Source: Oscarella lobularis
Lineage: Eukaryota > Porifera > Homoscleromorpha > Homosclerophorida > Oscarellidae
DNA length: 64,000 nucleotides
Assembly: GCF_947507565.1 (NCBI RefSeq)
Contig: NC_089182.1
Span: forward strand, 2,294,001-2,358,000
Direction of reading: 5' to 3'
In this document: in pieces, positions 23,708 through 34,830 of the stretch
Position numbering within the stretch: the stretch's first letter is position 1
Layout: every line of letters starts with the position of its first letter
Notes under the pieces: model-generated
What the model saw: only the letters and a program-made list of their open reading frames with translations
The model's database searches: none
Told to the model about the DNA's origin: nothing
Program-made: the position numbers and the translations under genes

Positions 23708-25349
23708 ATGACGGATCCACAGCATCCACAGAAAGAGAAGAAGAAGAGAACGCCTGATCCAGGTCTTTCAATACTCGTGTGCAGGGTCACCATGAAAGTG
23801 AACGGTTCCTGTCAGATTTCTGGCGGAAAACAAGCGATCATCCGAGCACGCGACTCAAAACGATAGCGAAATCGTATAATGCCGCCGTCGATAGCGTAGA
23901 ATTCGCCCGCCTCCTCGACTCCGACGATCCGCTCAGCTCGTTTCGATCGGAATTCCATTATCCGTCGATAGCCGATCTCGATCTGAAGAGCGGTCCGGCG
24001 ACGTCGTCGAAAGACGACTCCATCTACCTTTGCGGCCAATCGCTGGGACTCCAGCCGAAATCGACGCGATCGCTCGTTCTCGACGAACTGGACAAATGGG
24101 AGAAGAAGGGAGTGCGCGGTCACGCCCACGTCGCTCAACTTCCTTGGGTGACGATCGAATCGACGGTGAAGGAGGCGAGCGCGCGCCTCGTCGGCGCGCT
24201 TCCGTCCGAAGTGTGCATCATGAACACGCTGAGCGTCAATCTCCACGTCGGCATGCTCGCCTTCTATCGACCAACGTCGGAGAGATATAAGATCATGCTC
24301 GAAGCGAAAGCTTTTCCTTCTGATCACTATGCAATACAATCGCAAATTCAGGTATATCTTATGGCGTCAGATCAAATTATGACGTCAGAAATCTTAATTA
24401 ATTAAGAGAGTCTATATATTAATAATTGCACCGCTCTCTCCTGTTTGATAGTCGTCCTATCGTATTGATTGGCGATTGTTCTTTTCAGGTGCACGGATAT
24501 GATCCAAGCGAGTCGTTAGTGATCGTTGCCCCTCGGCCGGGCGAAGAAACGCTAAGAACGGAGGACATAGTGAAGACGATCGAAGAGCAAGGCGACGCGA
24601 TTGCTCTCATCCTCTTCGGCGGCGTCCAATACTACACCGGGCAGGTACTAGACATGGCTCGCATCACGGAAGCGGGGCACAAGCGCGGCTGTCGCGTGGG
24701 CTTCGATTTGGCGCACGCCATCGGCAACGTACCCCTTCGCCTTCATGACTGGCACGTCGATTTCGCGTGCTGGTGCACGTACAAGTATCTCAACGCCGGA
24801 CCGGGCGCTGTAGGCGGCTTTTTCGTGCACGACACGCACGCGCGCGACTTTAGTCTGCCTCGTATGGAGGGCTGGTGGGGTCACGATTTGGACACGCGGT
24901 TCAGGATGGACAACACGCGCGGGCTCTTGCCCGGCGCCGACGGCTTTCAGTCGTCGAATCCGCCCGTTTTGGAAACGGTTTGTCTTCTGTCAAGCTTGCG
25001 CATGTTCAATCGCACGTCGATCGAGCAATTGCGCGCCAAATCCATTCATTTGACCGGTTACTTGGAACTTCTGCTCGACATTCTGTACTCGAAGGATGAT
25101 CCCAATCGATCGGGTCCCTACGTGGAGCTCATTACGCCGAGGAACGTCGACGAGAGAGGCGCGCAATTGTCGATTCGGTTCTCGGTTTCCCTGAAAAACG
25201 TTTTCGATTGGATAACCGAACGCGGCGTCGTCGTCGACCTGCGCAAGCCGGACGTCATGCGAGTCGGTCCCATGCCTTTCTACAATTCGTTTGAAGACGT
25301 GCACAAGTTCGTACGCCTTCTTGGCGAAGCCTTCTCGGCCGTCAGCTAA
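23708..25349 (+). CDS. KYNU: Kynureninase
   Basis: PLP enzyme that cleaves kynurenine/3-hydroxykynurenine to anthranilate/3-hydroxyanthranilate plus alanine. The main frame has no ATG, so the start was inferred by splicing. Exon 1 from ATG 23708 (MTDPQHPQKEKKK...TPDP) joins at an acceptor ending TGTCAG (about 23817) to FWRKTSDHPSTRL, a 53-bp intron in phase. An internal intron (about 24354-24488) splits SQIQ/VHGYDPSESL. Diagnostic motifs are LCGQSLGLQPK, EAKAFPSDHYAI, FDLAHAIGNVPL, the PLP lysine in CWCTYKYLNAGPG, GWWGHD, and the C-terminal VGPMPFYNSFEDV. The length is close to the family norm. It ends 57 bp from the convergent CHERP stop. Confidence 0.94.
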
Positions 25350-25405
25350 AAACGCCTAGTCGTTCGCGAGTTTTTCTTTTGCATACTTTTTGATTATAGG
25401 AGCTC

Positions 25406-28289
25406 TTATTTGAGGTCCGCTCGACCCGCTGCAAAACTGCTGCCTCTATTGTACGTGTAACTTTTTGCCTTGCGGAACATGTCAAATTCGTCGTTCATCT
25501 TCATTCCAACGCCCTAGAAAAAATTGCGTTCGTGCCCGTTGCGTTTAGAAAGTAAGTCGTCTATTTTTACCCGGAATTTGTCCAAATCGGTACGAACTTC
25601 GGCCGCTTCGACGGGATCGTATATGCCCTGTTTACTTGCTCCAAGTCCCGTTTCGCCCCAACCTAAAAAGACTCGTTTAAAATTATGATATTTTGAAGGA
25701 ACGATATTTTTACCCATTTTCTTTAGCATTTGATGGCCCTTGTTGTCTTCGGATATCCTATTATCGAGACTGGCACTCTGCACAAACGGAGACCTGCCCC
25801 CCAAAACGAATAGTAGAGACACTTGTCTCTCTTCTAAACGCGTTTATGAATTTACACAAATTTCGGTGATGCGCTTCGTCTCGGAGAACGAGATCTAGAA
25901 AAGAAAACGTAGCTCTCTTTCCACATTGAAAAGAATCACTTACCTGGATCGTCGTCGCCTTGGAGACCGTGATCTCCGACGACGATGTGGCGACGGTGAT
26001 CGCGAATATTCCCGCCGTCGTCTTGGCGACTCAGAATGATCTCGCCATCGTCTTGGAGATGGAGAACGCGACCTAGGCATATTATATAATACAGTACAGC
26101 GAATGAAAAAATATTTGACGTTCTTGCCTTTTCCTCCTCTCTTTCGTTCGCTTCATTTTGTAAAATTCGTCGAGACCCCCTTTTTCCCATCCGTCTCTAA
26201 ACACAACAATACCATCTAGAGAAAGATATCAAAGACACACGGACTCGTCTGTCGGTTTGGTTTTGTCATAAAATGCATCAACGGAATCAATGAGATGCTG
26301 ACTCGGTGGCAAGGCAGGAGGAAGACGAATATCCATGGGGTCAATTGGTTTGTAATTGGTATCACTCGGCTAAACAGGACACGCGTGGTAAAAAAGAAAA
26401 TTAAACTCGCCTTTTCTATCGTACCTTGACAAGAGAGACCATAAGACCAGCTGGAAGTTCGTAGTAGGGTATGTCTGGTATAATTTGCCCGTTTTGATCA
26501 TACTGAGGCGGTTGGGGATTGACTGGCGGAGGGGGCAAGGGAAATTGCGGCGGTGGAGGTGCCATGAAGGAAGCGCCTCCGCCGGCGCCGGGAAATGCCC
26601 CGGGTGGCGGCGGCGGCGGCGGCATGGGACCTTGATTAAATGAAGGAGGAGGAGGAGGAGGAGGAAGAGGAAGAGACGGCGGCGGTGCGTTGAATCCGGA
26701 CGGTTCAGCGGAATAGGGGGGTGGTATTGGCTGTTCAGCGCCGAAAGCGGTGGGCGGTGGAAGAAGCGGCGGTTTAGACGACGGAGGGGGAATGATATCG
26801 GGAGCTGGGACTGGGACGGGGACTGGAGCGATATTGGGAGCAGGGGCAGGAGCCGGCCTTTGTGAGTAATCCACTAAGGCGCAATAGTTGATACTTCTCG
26901 CGCTGTCATAAATCTTGGTATACCTGGAAGGTGATAGTGCATCAAAACGTCATCGTTCTAACAAAGAGACGATTTCCAGGCCATATGTATACCTCTTGAA
27001 TTCTTACCTTTTGGTGACTTGATAATCCATCACGCATTTTCTACAGACGAAACGGTTTACCTTTTCTGCTAAGTGGGTTCTCACCTGTAATATGTCCGAT
27101 GAAAAGTATCCGTTTCCCTGCCAGATGTTCAGCACCTTTTATAGAAAATGTCTGTGCGTATCGGACTGATCTTTCTTTGGGTGTTTGGCTCTATTACTTT
27201 TTGAAGTTTCAATTTCTCCTGTTCAGTTGGCTGTTCTGCAACAGCCGAGCAAAATATTGGCACCACAACGCCTTCAAGAGACTGGTGCAGTTCGTCGTTT
27301 TTCTTCCTTACACTTAAATTAAAACAGCAATTAGTGCCCCACCCTTTTCTTCGACGCTCTCTCTAAATACCAATGATGAACAACGTCATTGATGACATAG
27401 ACGAGGTGAAGCTTGTGACTGAATGGAACATTAGAAACGCCAGCAGCTCTGAATGAAAGAAAGACTTTGAATATTTCAAGGCAGCCGCCCCACTGTTCCT
27501 TTGCACCTGTAATAAAGATACTGTGCAACGTGATAACAATGATAATCGGACTGAGCGTAGCTGAATATCCAACTCTTGCAATTCTGAACAAGAATCTCAA
27601 CGTATTACGGATGTAGTCGTCTCTGCTTAAGAGTCAAACCTGAATAGCCTCCTTCTTGCACGTCTCCATAGCAGCCACCAAGACGTGATCAAAATCGCTC
27701 ATATCAGGCAGAGCCGTCGATTCTTCAGAAGCGGCTGGCTTGCTGACACCGCTAGATGCAGGCGCAGCCACATCCTCTATAAAAAAGATTCATCTAGTTT
27801 TCTCAAAGGAGCTCTACTTCCTAAAATAGATAGTTTACGTTGTATTGGTGTCCAGTTGGACTGCTGTTGCTGTTGCTGCTGCCACGGAGCTTTCTCGATT
27901 GACTCTTGCACTCTTTGCTGTCCGACCGATTGCAGCTGCTTCTGCCGCTCCTCGACTTGCCGTTGGATTTGCGCTGATTGGCCATTTTTTAGTTCATCGA
28001 ATTGCGTCCGTGTTTTGTGCGTGTCAACCCCCTTTTTTACCGGCTTTTTCCTTTCCTAGTTTCCACTTGTAATAGAGGTGGTGCTCGCCGCCGAAGAGGA
28101 AGGAGAATTTCGGGTTGCCTCGCTGTTTTTTCATCGTCATCTTCTCGAATTCGGGTCCATTTCGCGCGACGAAGTTCGCCAGCTTGTCGATCACGTTCTG
28201 AAGGGATTTCTCTAACGGACAGAACGGTAAGAATCGCACGAACGCTTTTTACTCGCAGCACCTTGAGGTGGATGAGGAATAGCAGCCAT
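25406..28289 (-). CDS. CHERP: CHERP-like SURP/CID/G-patch splicing factor
   Basis: Homologue of calcium homeostasis endoplasmic reticulum protein, a U2 snRNP-associated splicing regulator. The N terminus begins MAAIPHPPQGA at 28289. A SURP module follows with the family signature NVIDKLANFVARNGPEFEK and FSFLFGGEHHLYYKWKL. A Gln-rich stretch (about 27830-27970) leads to a CID/RPR-like domain (about 27350-27600: KLHLVYVINDVVHH). A long Pro-rich segment (26416-26874), SR-type Arg/Ser/Asp repeats (about 25940-26080) and a C-terminal G-patch (GHQMLKKMGWGETGLGASKQ; DEFDMFRKAKSY) complete the CHERP order. TAA is at 25406-25408. Domain order and sequence make the assignment firm; intron edges in the SR region are uncertain. 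Confidence 0.9.
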
Positions 28290-28317
28290 TTTGGCTTTCG
28301 CAGTTAACGCGCGTCAA
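28290..28317. promoter_or_regulatory. 28-bp gap between divergent CHERP and RABEPK start codons
   Basis: The start codons of CHERP (minus, 28289) and RABEPK (plus, 28318) lie only 28 bp apart, so their 5' UTRs and promoters must overlap. Confidence 0.55.
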
Positions 28318-29576
28318 ATGGACATTCATCCGTTTCTCGAGGTTGGCGATTCTCCCCGTCGCGGCGTATGGTACGTATTGAGCTGCACGGGAGACGCTCC
28401 ATCGGGAAGAGTGGGCCACTCGTGCACAACGGACGCAAAACGAGAGTTCGCCTACGTGATCGGCGGCGCGACGCCTCAAGGCGCATTCGATGACGTGCAC
28501 AGGCTGAATATAGGTACGAACTACTATAACTCCTACTCATTCTGCTTCTAAAGCGCCTCTAGATACCCTACGCTGGGAACGCTTGTCGGTATCTGGAACG
28601 TTCGTCCCTCGATACGAACACGCCGCCTTTTTGCCGTGCGACAAATCGAATTCTATTTACACGTTCGGCGGGGCCGAGAAGTCGGGGAATCTGAATTCGA
28701 TTCAAGTCTTTGATACCGGTACCTTAATTAATTAATAAAAATCAAGACTAGCTTGATTTAATTAATTAATTAATTAATTAAGAATCGCGAAGTTGGACTG
28801 ATCTTCCTGTTAGCGGCGTTGTACCGGAAGCGCGAACTCATCACACTTCCGGTGGCATAGAAAATGCGTTGATTATCTATTCAGGCGGTTCTAGTGGCTC
28901 CGAGCCGGTCTCTGACCAACTTCTGCACATTCTTGACATAGGCAATATTGAGACGTTTTTCATCGCCCGGTGGTGACGGGCATTTTTGTATAGATAAAGT
29001 GGCATGGAAACAGCCGCCAACGTCCGGAACGGCTCCATCGCCACGACACGGCCACATTCTCATAGGCGTAAATCGTCGTGTCTACGTGCACGGGGGCATG
29101 GCTGGAAAAGAACTTCATGACGATTTGCACGCAATCAGTCTCGGTAAGCAATAGTCACACTGTATTTTCATTATTGTTATCATAGGTTCTTGGTTGCAGA
29201 TGATTTCGTTTGGACTAGGCCTGAAACGACGGGAACGTCTCCTTCGGCACGCGCCGCTCATTCCGCTGTTGCCGTTCAGGAAACCATATTCATTTTCGGA
29301 GGAATGGATTCCACGGGTCCTCTCAATGATCTCTATTCGTTGAACACGACGACGTTACACTGGTCGCTTATTGAGACGACGGGCGGCCCTCCTCCGGCGC
29401 CTAGACTCGATCACACTCTCTGCGCTGTTAGTTTGCCCGTATTTGCTGCTGCTAAGGAAGGCGAGGAAAAGGCGAACGCCGTCGAAGGTCGTCACATGGT
29501 TCTGATGGTATTCGGAGGAATGGACACGCAGGGAATGATGTTTGACGACTGCCTGGCCTTTTCAATCGAAACATAG
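28318..29576 (+). CDS. RABEPK: Rab9 effector protein with kelch motifs
   Basis: Six-bladed kelch beta-propeller that binds Rab9-GTP in endosome-to-Golgi transport. It begins MDIHPFLEVGDSPRRGVWYV at 28318, matching the family N terminus (LEPGDxPRxxxWYxL). Kelch repeats are visible in order: RVGHSC/YVIGGA, RYEHAAF/YTFGGAE, ARTHHTSG/IIYSGGS, SPRHGHIL/YVHGGMAG, ARAAHSAV/FIFGGMDS, and PRLDHTLC/LMVFGGMDTQG with the final DDCLAFSIET. Introns of 45-90 bp separate them. TAATTAA-rich intron sequence lies at about 28720-28780. It ends 46 bp from the convergent RCL1 stop. Confidence 0.94.
28754..28782. repeat. (TTAA/TAAT)n simple repeat in a RABEPK intron
   Basis: A run of TTAATTAATTAA tetranucleotides. 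The same motif recurs at other introns (for example 24398, 34129 and 45904), so it is a background feature of this genome. Confidence 0.7.
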
Positions 29577-29622
29577 GGTATACTGATAATAATGATTCTA
29601 CATTTTATTTCTGCTATGCTCT

Positions 29623-31201
29623 CTAGGTTGTTATTTTACTCAGATTAGAATATCCGGCGCCTACGCACGACATGATGTATCGTTTTCCCAATTCTAAAGT
29701 CTCCTCGTCTTCGTCGTCATTGTCTTGAGCCCGGATAGGTTCAATTCGAAACACCACGCCATAAAAATCGCGCAGATGTCGCAAAAAGGCCACACTAAAA
29801 TGTTCCTCCTATTCAATTGAAAAAACCGCAAAGAGACGGGCGTCTTACGTGTACGACGTCAGCTCGCCGCTCTGGATTTTAGACAAGTCCTTTTGCCCGA
29901 GAGCCATGAGCAGAAAAGCGAGGCTTTGATTTCGCGAATCGACGCAGCCACCCTTGGGGCGTAAGGTTTCACAACTAGAAGGCTAGCATTATCAGTATTG
30001 ACATATACCTTCCATATTTCTTCAAGTAACATCTTAGCCGTCTGCTCACCCAAGTCCTCGGGCAAAGTCAACTCACCCGAGTCGGTTCTTTCTGCAGACA
30101 TTGATTCAACAGCCAGTACAACACCGGTAGTCGATTCGGCGACAAGCGATAGACCAAACCCCGGTGACCTTACGAAAACATACGCTCTAATACATAGCCC
30201 TATTTCTCTACGTCTGCACGTCTCACTTTCCAGCCTCATCCCCCTTGAAATGATCCGTGTATATGTATACGTCAGGTAGAAGTTTGTTCAGAATGCCACG
30301 GGCTGCATCTACAACTCTATTTGCAATTGCAGGAGCCATCCTCATAGTAAATCTAGTAGCGAACAGCTTTGTTTGAAAAAAAAAGAGAGGACACCATGCG
30401 GCTGACAGTCTTACGCTGTGCCGCGAATGCGCTTGATTTTTCCCGGATCAATGAATTGAATTGGTCTCACTTGTCGAACAATTGGACAAGTGAAGAGAAC
30501 GTCACCGCCTCCCGCAGGAAGAGCTCCCCGTCTTCGAACCTAAAGGCCGTTAGTACCACATACTACTGTATCGCCAAGGGCACCACACTTTAATTTGTAA
30601 ATTTTCTTCAGTAATGAATCGTTTAAGAAGAGGCAGACTAGTCGCTTTCACTATGTCGACCTTATTCAAGATTTCGTCAAAAATTGAGAATACAGTGACG
30701 TCATATTTTTACCGACGGATCGTCGCGACTATTTGTAATGCCGCGTAGGGTGAGCTGAAAAGGATGCTTTGCAAAGGGCGCAAGAGCAATTATTCCTTCA
30801 AGGTAGTAGCCTATGCCTCTTTGATTGCTACACTCGTGTTCGACGCGTCCGCCCGATATCATTCCTGGTATAAAAATTAATGTCGTGCCTAGCAACGAGA
30901 TGATTCGATTAGTCTGATAATAAAAAGTCGATAAAAATTGCCTGTCTCGTTTATTTCAATAGTCGATCCGTTCGTCAATCTGTCCAAAAGTCGTATGTAG
31001 CTGGCTTCGTACTCTATTGCGAAGAAGAAAGTGATCTCAGAACCAGTGCACGTGCATGGATTCCTCGCCTCTAAGGCCAGGATCGTCTTCATCTGATCTG
31101 ATGTCCGTGATCTTCACCGGCTTGCTGCTAAGAACGCCCAATGACAGACGCTGGCGCAGGTAATTGCTTCCTCTATAGTGTAGGAACGTTGCAGTAGCCA
31201 T
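29623..31201 (-). CDS. RCL1: RNA 3'-terminal phosphate cyclase-like protein, 18S rRNA processing
   Basis: Nucleolar U3 processome component involved in pre-18S rRNA cleavage. It starts MATATFLHYRGSNYLRQRL at 31201. Then come DEDDPGLR, EYEASYIRLLDRLTNGSTIE, FIPGMISGGRVEHECSNQRG, IGYYLEGIIALAPF, LTLRGITN, SPGFGLSLVAESTTG and LPEDLGEQTAKMLLEEI, all family blocks. The end is RYIMSCVGAGYSNLSKITT with TAG at 29623-29625. The RTC adenylylated His is not expected in RCL1, consistent with a non-cyclase. The first intron appears to be GC-AG: the conserved junction DPGLR/EYEASY requires a donor at LR-G/GCGAGG (about 31073), since no GT in range keeps the frame. Confidence 0.92.
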
Positions 31202-31883
31202 GCTCCTACGAAAAAGACGTCACGGCCTACCGCGCGTTAAATACGGCGAGACTAACTTTAAGCTTCGCTTCAAATTTCTTCGTTCGCGCTCGGGCCGTGC
31301 GCGAATTCGACGAAAAATGGTGTTACCGCGCGCTAAAAGAACATGTGACTCGAGGTTTTAGGCTCGTTCTTGAGAATAACGTTATTACCTGGTCAAAAAT
31401 GTTTTCCGTGGCTCTTTAGACTTATTTGGGAGAAGAATTCCTTCGTTTTAGAAAAGTTAGAAAAGCGAGCACACGCAACGCTCACGCGACTTCACACTCG
31501 CGAGTTCACGTGCAGCAGTTTGGCCTACTGTACCATTTCACACTTCCTTATATGGTCTGATTACTTTGTTGGACGTGGCACGCGTCAACGTCTGTCGGTG
31601 CGGACCACGTACGGACGAAAGCAGGGCGTTCTCTACGCCCACGGCTCGCGATTTTGATTCGAATGCATTGCGACGCGCAATCGCGAGGCGGCGAGCGCGC
31701 GAGCACGCGAGTTCGCTGATTAGTTTTCACACGTCAAATGTTCGCACGATCTAATTTCCGCTGAATTGTGATAAGCGCGTCTGCGATCTCGTCTGGGCCC
31801 GAGAACCGACGAAACACAGTCTCGCGGCTCGAGAATCGACGATACCGAACTCTCTATCGACGAACGGTGTTTGATTGCAGCGG
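31202..31883. other. Intergenic sequence, no gene recognised
   Basis: This stretch holds short open frames on both strands but no conserved protein motif. It includes the RCL1 promoter side and CG-rich, CGCGCG-containing sequence (31220-31330, 31660-31710). Confidence 0.5.
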
Positions 31884-32613
31884 ATGCAGACCGAGGAGAT
31901 GACGAATTTGCCATCACGTGAGTGGTTCACACTCCGGAAGATGCTGTCCACGCGAATTCGCACCATCTCGGATTCGCTCATAAACATCGACCTCTCAATC
32001 TGTGCGTCATTCTCGGCTGAAGCGCAGAACGGGACGGACGGTCTGGTCCGCTCCCTCGCAGAGGCGCCACGCAGCTTTTTCCTTCGCGGGGCAGCCGAGA
32101 AGAGGCTTACCGCCGCGAGGCGGGCCTCCGAAGCCCACGATCGAGGAAAGGGACAGCGGAGCCGACCGGTAAGTGAAGCTACATTACGCGATTTCGTAAC
32201 TAACCAAGCTAATTGTGCGCTTTCTCTCTTGCAGCGAGTCCCATATGCAGTCCTTCGCGAAGGACTGCGCCCCGGCGAAGGAGGAAAAGAACGGCGCCGC
32301 GTGGCACGCGCGTCGGTAAGTCGATCGCGTAGCGTCGCGTTTAGATCCAATCAACGAATCGTGCTTTTTTTGTGCGTATATAGGTCGTAGCGCTGTGCGG
32401 ACGATCGACGCGCGACGGACGGACACCGCATCACTCGTCGCTCGTCGTTCGTAAGTAGATACATCGCGACCGAAGGTGTCAAATCTAATTATTATTCTCT
32501 TGTTTCCGACAGCTGTCAAAGACTGGGCCAACGGCCGAAGCGGAAGTGGACGAAGTCGATGGAGACGAAGAGGTAGCAAGGGAAGACTCATCGCTTCAGG
32601 TTCTTCTTCGTAG
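31884..32613 (+). other. Candidate spliced transcript of unknown function
   Basis: Well-formed splice signals occur in series. A frame from ATG 31884 (MQTEEMTNLPSREWFTLRK...) runs to a GTAAGT donor at 32169. The next segments are bounded by TTGCAG and GTAAGT (32236-32312), TATATAG and GTAAGT (about 32383-32450) and CCGACAG (32512). Joined in phase they give an Arg/Ser-rich polypeptide ending at TAG 32611-32613. No domain is recognised. It could be a lineage-specific basic protein, a noncoding transcript, or chance. The four regularly spaced donors and acceptors are the only support. Confidence 0.25.
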
Positions 32614-33200
32614 CTACGGGCCCCTGTGGTGTAGGCGTACACATAAGGGCGGGGTTCTCTGTCACGACGCATATCTAAGCGAATTGCACGTTGCCGCTGT
32701 CGGAGGGCCCGAGTCGTAGCGCACAGGGGGCGGGAGGGCGCTCGTTTGCCTGACGGCGGCGGTTAACAGCATGATGCTTAATCCTTCACACTCTTACCAC
32801 ATGTACGCCTATATATTTGACCCCGCACGCATGTACGCCTCCGTGAAATAGTTTGTAGATTTTTCATACTAATATTAATATCAAGAATCAAAATTAAATA
32901 CAGCTAATCAATAATCAAAATCAAACAATTATGTGCGTGGCAGAGAACGTAGCGGGGGACTGCATTATTGATCTGCGCCGGCGCGCAGCTTACCTTTGCG
33001 TATGCATAACCCCGATAGTCATGCACGGGTCCACGCATCCCTTGCATTAAGGTTTAGGGCGGCTGTCAGTAGGTAGGGCGGTTCCCAATTTGCTCTAAGG
33101 TGAGAGAGCAGGAGATAGGTTATAGTGTAGTTAGGCCTGACCCCAACATACTGTAGCTGGCAGCCGCCACCCACATTAGACCATTTTCTCAATGGATTTT
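32614..33200. other. Gene-free sequence
   Basis: Nothing recognisable is seen here. Sequence is AT-rich from about 32850 to 32935, with no open frame of note and no RNA gene visible. Confidence 0.5.
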
Positions 33201-33860
33201 TGAGGTAATCTAGGTTGATTAGAATATAGGATAAATTTCTAGGTCAATGGATTTAATTTTTTAAACCACGTAGCTAATTCGTAATTTAGATCAATGGATT
33301 TACGAGGTACTCTAGGTTTTAATTTTTTAAACCACGTAGCTAATCCATAATTTAGATCAATGGATTTACGAGGTACTCTAGGTTTTAATTTTTTAAACCA
33401 CGTAGCTAATCCAAAATTTAGATCAATGGATTTACGAGGTACTCTAAATTTTAAATTTTTTAAACCACGTAGATAATCCGTCTTTTAGGTTTAAATTACG
33501 TACAGTACCTAATCCGAATTTTAGGGTAAAATTGTACCTAATCCGTCTTTTAGGTTTTAATTAAACCACGTGACTAACTCGTGTTTTAGAAAAGTAATGT
33601 TCTAGGTAGACGTAATTGCACTAGGTCCATTTCCAGTATATTTAGGTCAATGGATTTACGAGGTACTCTAGGTTTTAATTGTGTAAACCACGTGACTAAC
33701 CCGTGCTTTAGAAAAGTAATGTACTAGGTTTTATATTAGGGAGCGTAATATACTAGGTCCATTTCCAGTATTTAGGTCAATGGATTTACGAGGTACTCTA
33801 GGTTTTAATTTTTTAATTAAACCACGTGTTTAACCCGTCTTTTAGAGAAGTAGTCTGGCT
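33201..33860. repeat. AT-rich tandem repeat, unit about 66 bp
   Basis: A unit built from GATCAATGGATTTACGAGGT, ACTCTAGGTTTTAATTTTTT and AAACCACGTAGCTAATCC recurs about every 66 bp. It is nearly perfect in the 33285-33450 copies and increasingly diverged or interrupted towards 33850 (ACCACGTGACTAACCCGTG variants). The repeat gains a CACGTG in the later copies. Confidence 0.85.
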
Positions 33861-33899
33861 TGTGTCATATTTGTAACGTGTTTTGTTGTGTGTTGTCGT

Positions 33900-34045
33900 T
33901 GGGAGGTAGGGAGTAAGAAAGTGCTTGGGATCAGAAATAGTGAGGGTGGGAAGGGGGGAAAGCATAAGGGAGGAGGGAGGGGGAGGTGGGAAGCATAAGG
34001 GAGGAGGGAAGAGAGGGAGGCATAAGGGAGGGGGAAGGAGGGATC
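33900..34045. repeat. Purine-rich G/A tract with GCATAAGGGAGG repeats
   Basis: About 140 bp is almost entirely A and G on the plus strand, with at least three repeats of GCATAAGGGAGG and several GGG runs. Such tracts can form triplex or G-quadruplex structures (known property); here that is inference. Confidence 0.75.
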
Positions 34046-34203
34046 AATAGGGTGCCGTAAGAGGGTGTGCTTTAGCAGCTCATACCGGGTTTAGTATTTG
34101 CCTTTACCGGTAGTATTTACAGCGATAATTAATTAATTAATCAACTCCCTCCCCGTCGGGTATTGATCGATCGATCACAGTTACGCCACGTGGTTTATTT
34201 TCT

Positions 34204-34445
34204 TGGTAGACGGTACGGTGTTGGTGCACCGACTCCCTTTCCCCGACAGGTTTTATGCCTTCCCCGTTAAAACGTCACGGTACGATGCGGTGGGTTCGTT
34301 TTCTATTCCCCGGTGGGAACTGGTAGTTTTTCAGTACGGCACGGTTTTGATGCACGGCAACAGCCCTATCCCTTTCTCGGTCGGTGAAACGTCACGGTGC
34401 GATATGGTGGGTTTGCATTCCCCGGTGGGAAGTGGGTAGCTCTTC
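34204..34445. repeat. Diverged direct repeat of about 120 bp, two copies
   Basis: Two related segments share the order GGTGCACCG or GATGCACGG, CTTTCCCCG or CTTTCTCGG, AAACGTCACGGTACGAT or AAACGTCACGGTGCGAT, GGTGGGTT and CCCCGGTGGGAA. The first runs from about 34204, the second from about 34331. No coding role is evident. Confidence 0.6.
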
Positions 34446-34666
34446 ATCACGGATCGGTAAGCAGCCCAATTCCTTTCCCGGTCTATTCTTGTAGGAGGGC
34501 ACGCGACGCTCATGCATTGCTGCTGATGGTTGACAAAGAAGATTCTTTTGCAGGTTTCAAATTATTGAGTGACTGTAGTGGTAATTAAATTATTGAATAT
34601 TTCTTCATTTTTGTTTTTTGTAGAGTGTGAAGCGGCTACACCGAAGCAACGACCTCAAAGGGTCTT

Positions 34667-34726
34667 AGCCCCGTACGCAGGGTCTGTCTCCTTTACGGAA
34701 CAAAGACAGAGCCTGCGTACGGGGCT
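34667..34726 (+). ncRNA. Long hairpin, copy 1
   Basis: A 60-nt inverted repeat. The left arm AGCCCCGTACGCAGG plus TCTGTCT pairs with AGACAGA plus CCTGCGTACGGGGCT, giving 22 pairs interrupted by one G/G mismatch. The loop is 14 nt (CCTTTACGGAACAA). The size resembles a small pre-miRNA or a structured RNA element; expression is unknown. A near-identical second hairpin lies 43 bp further on. Confidence 0.55.
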
Positions 34727-34769
34727 TCGACCGAAGATCGGCGTGGACGACAACAGGAAGGAGGATCGT

Positions 34770-34830
34770 AGCCCCGTACCCAGGGTCTGTCTCCTTTACG
34801 GAACAAAGACAAGAGCCTGGGTACGGGGCT
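34770..34830 (+). ncRNA. Long hairpin, copy 2, with compensating stem change
   Basis: Same architecture and identical loop as the copy at 34667. The left arm reads AGCCCCGTACCCAGG and the right arm CCTGGGTACGGGGCT. The G-to-C change relative to copy 1 is matched by C-to-G on the other side, so pairing is kept. One extra base bulges in the inner stem (AGACAAGA). Confidence 0.55.

Noticed and set aside
23779-23860. Kynureninase start at a GTG codon
   Set aside because: A 53-bp intron joining ATG 23708 to the frame at about 23817 gives a normal start in phase; the GTG reading is unnecessary.
27685-28072. Cys-rich plus-strand frame (CCCCCC stretch)
   Set aside because: It is the complement of the CHERP Gln-rich region; CAG/CTG repeats give poly-Cys in the wrong frame.
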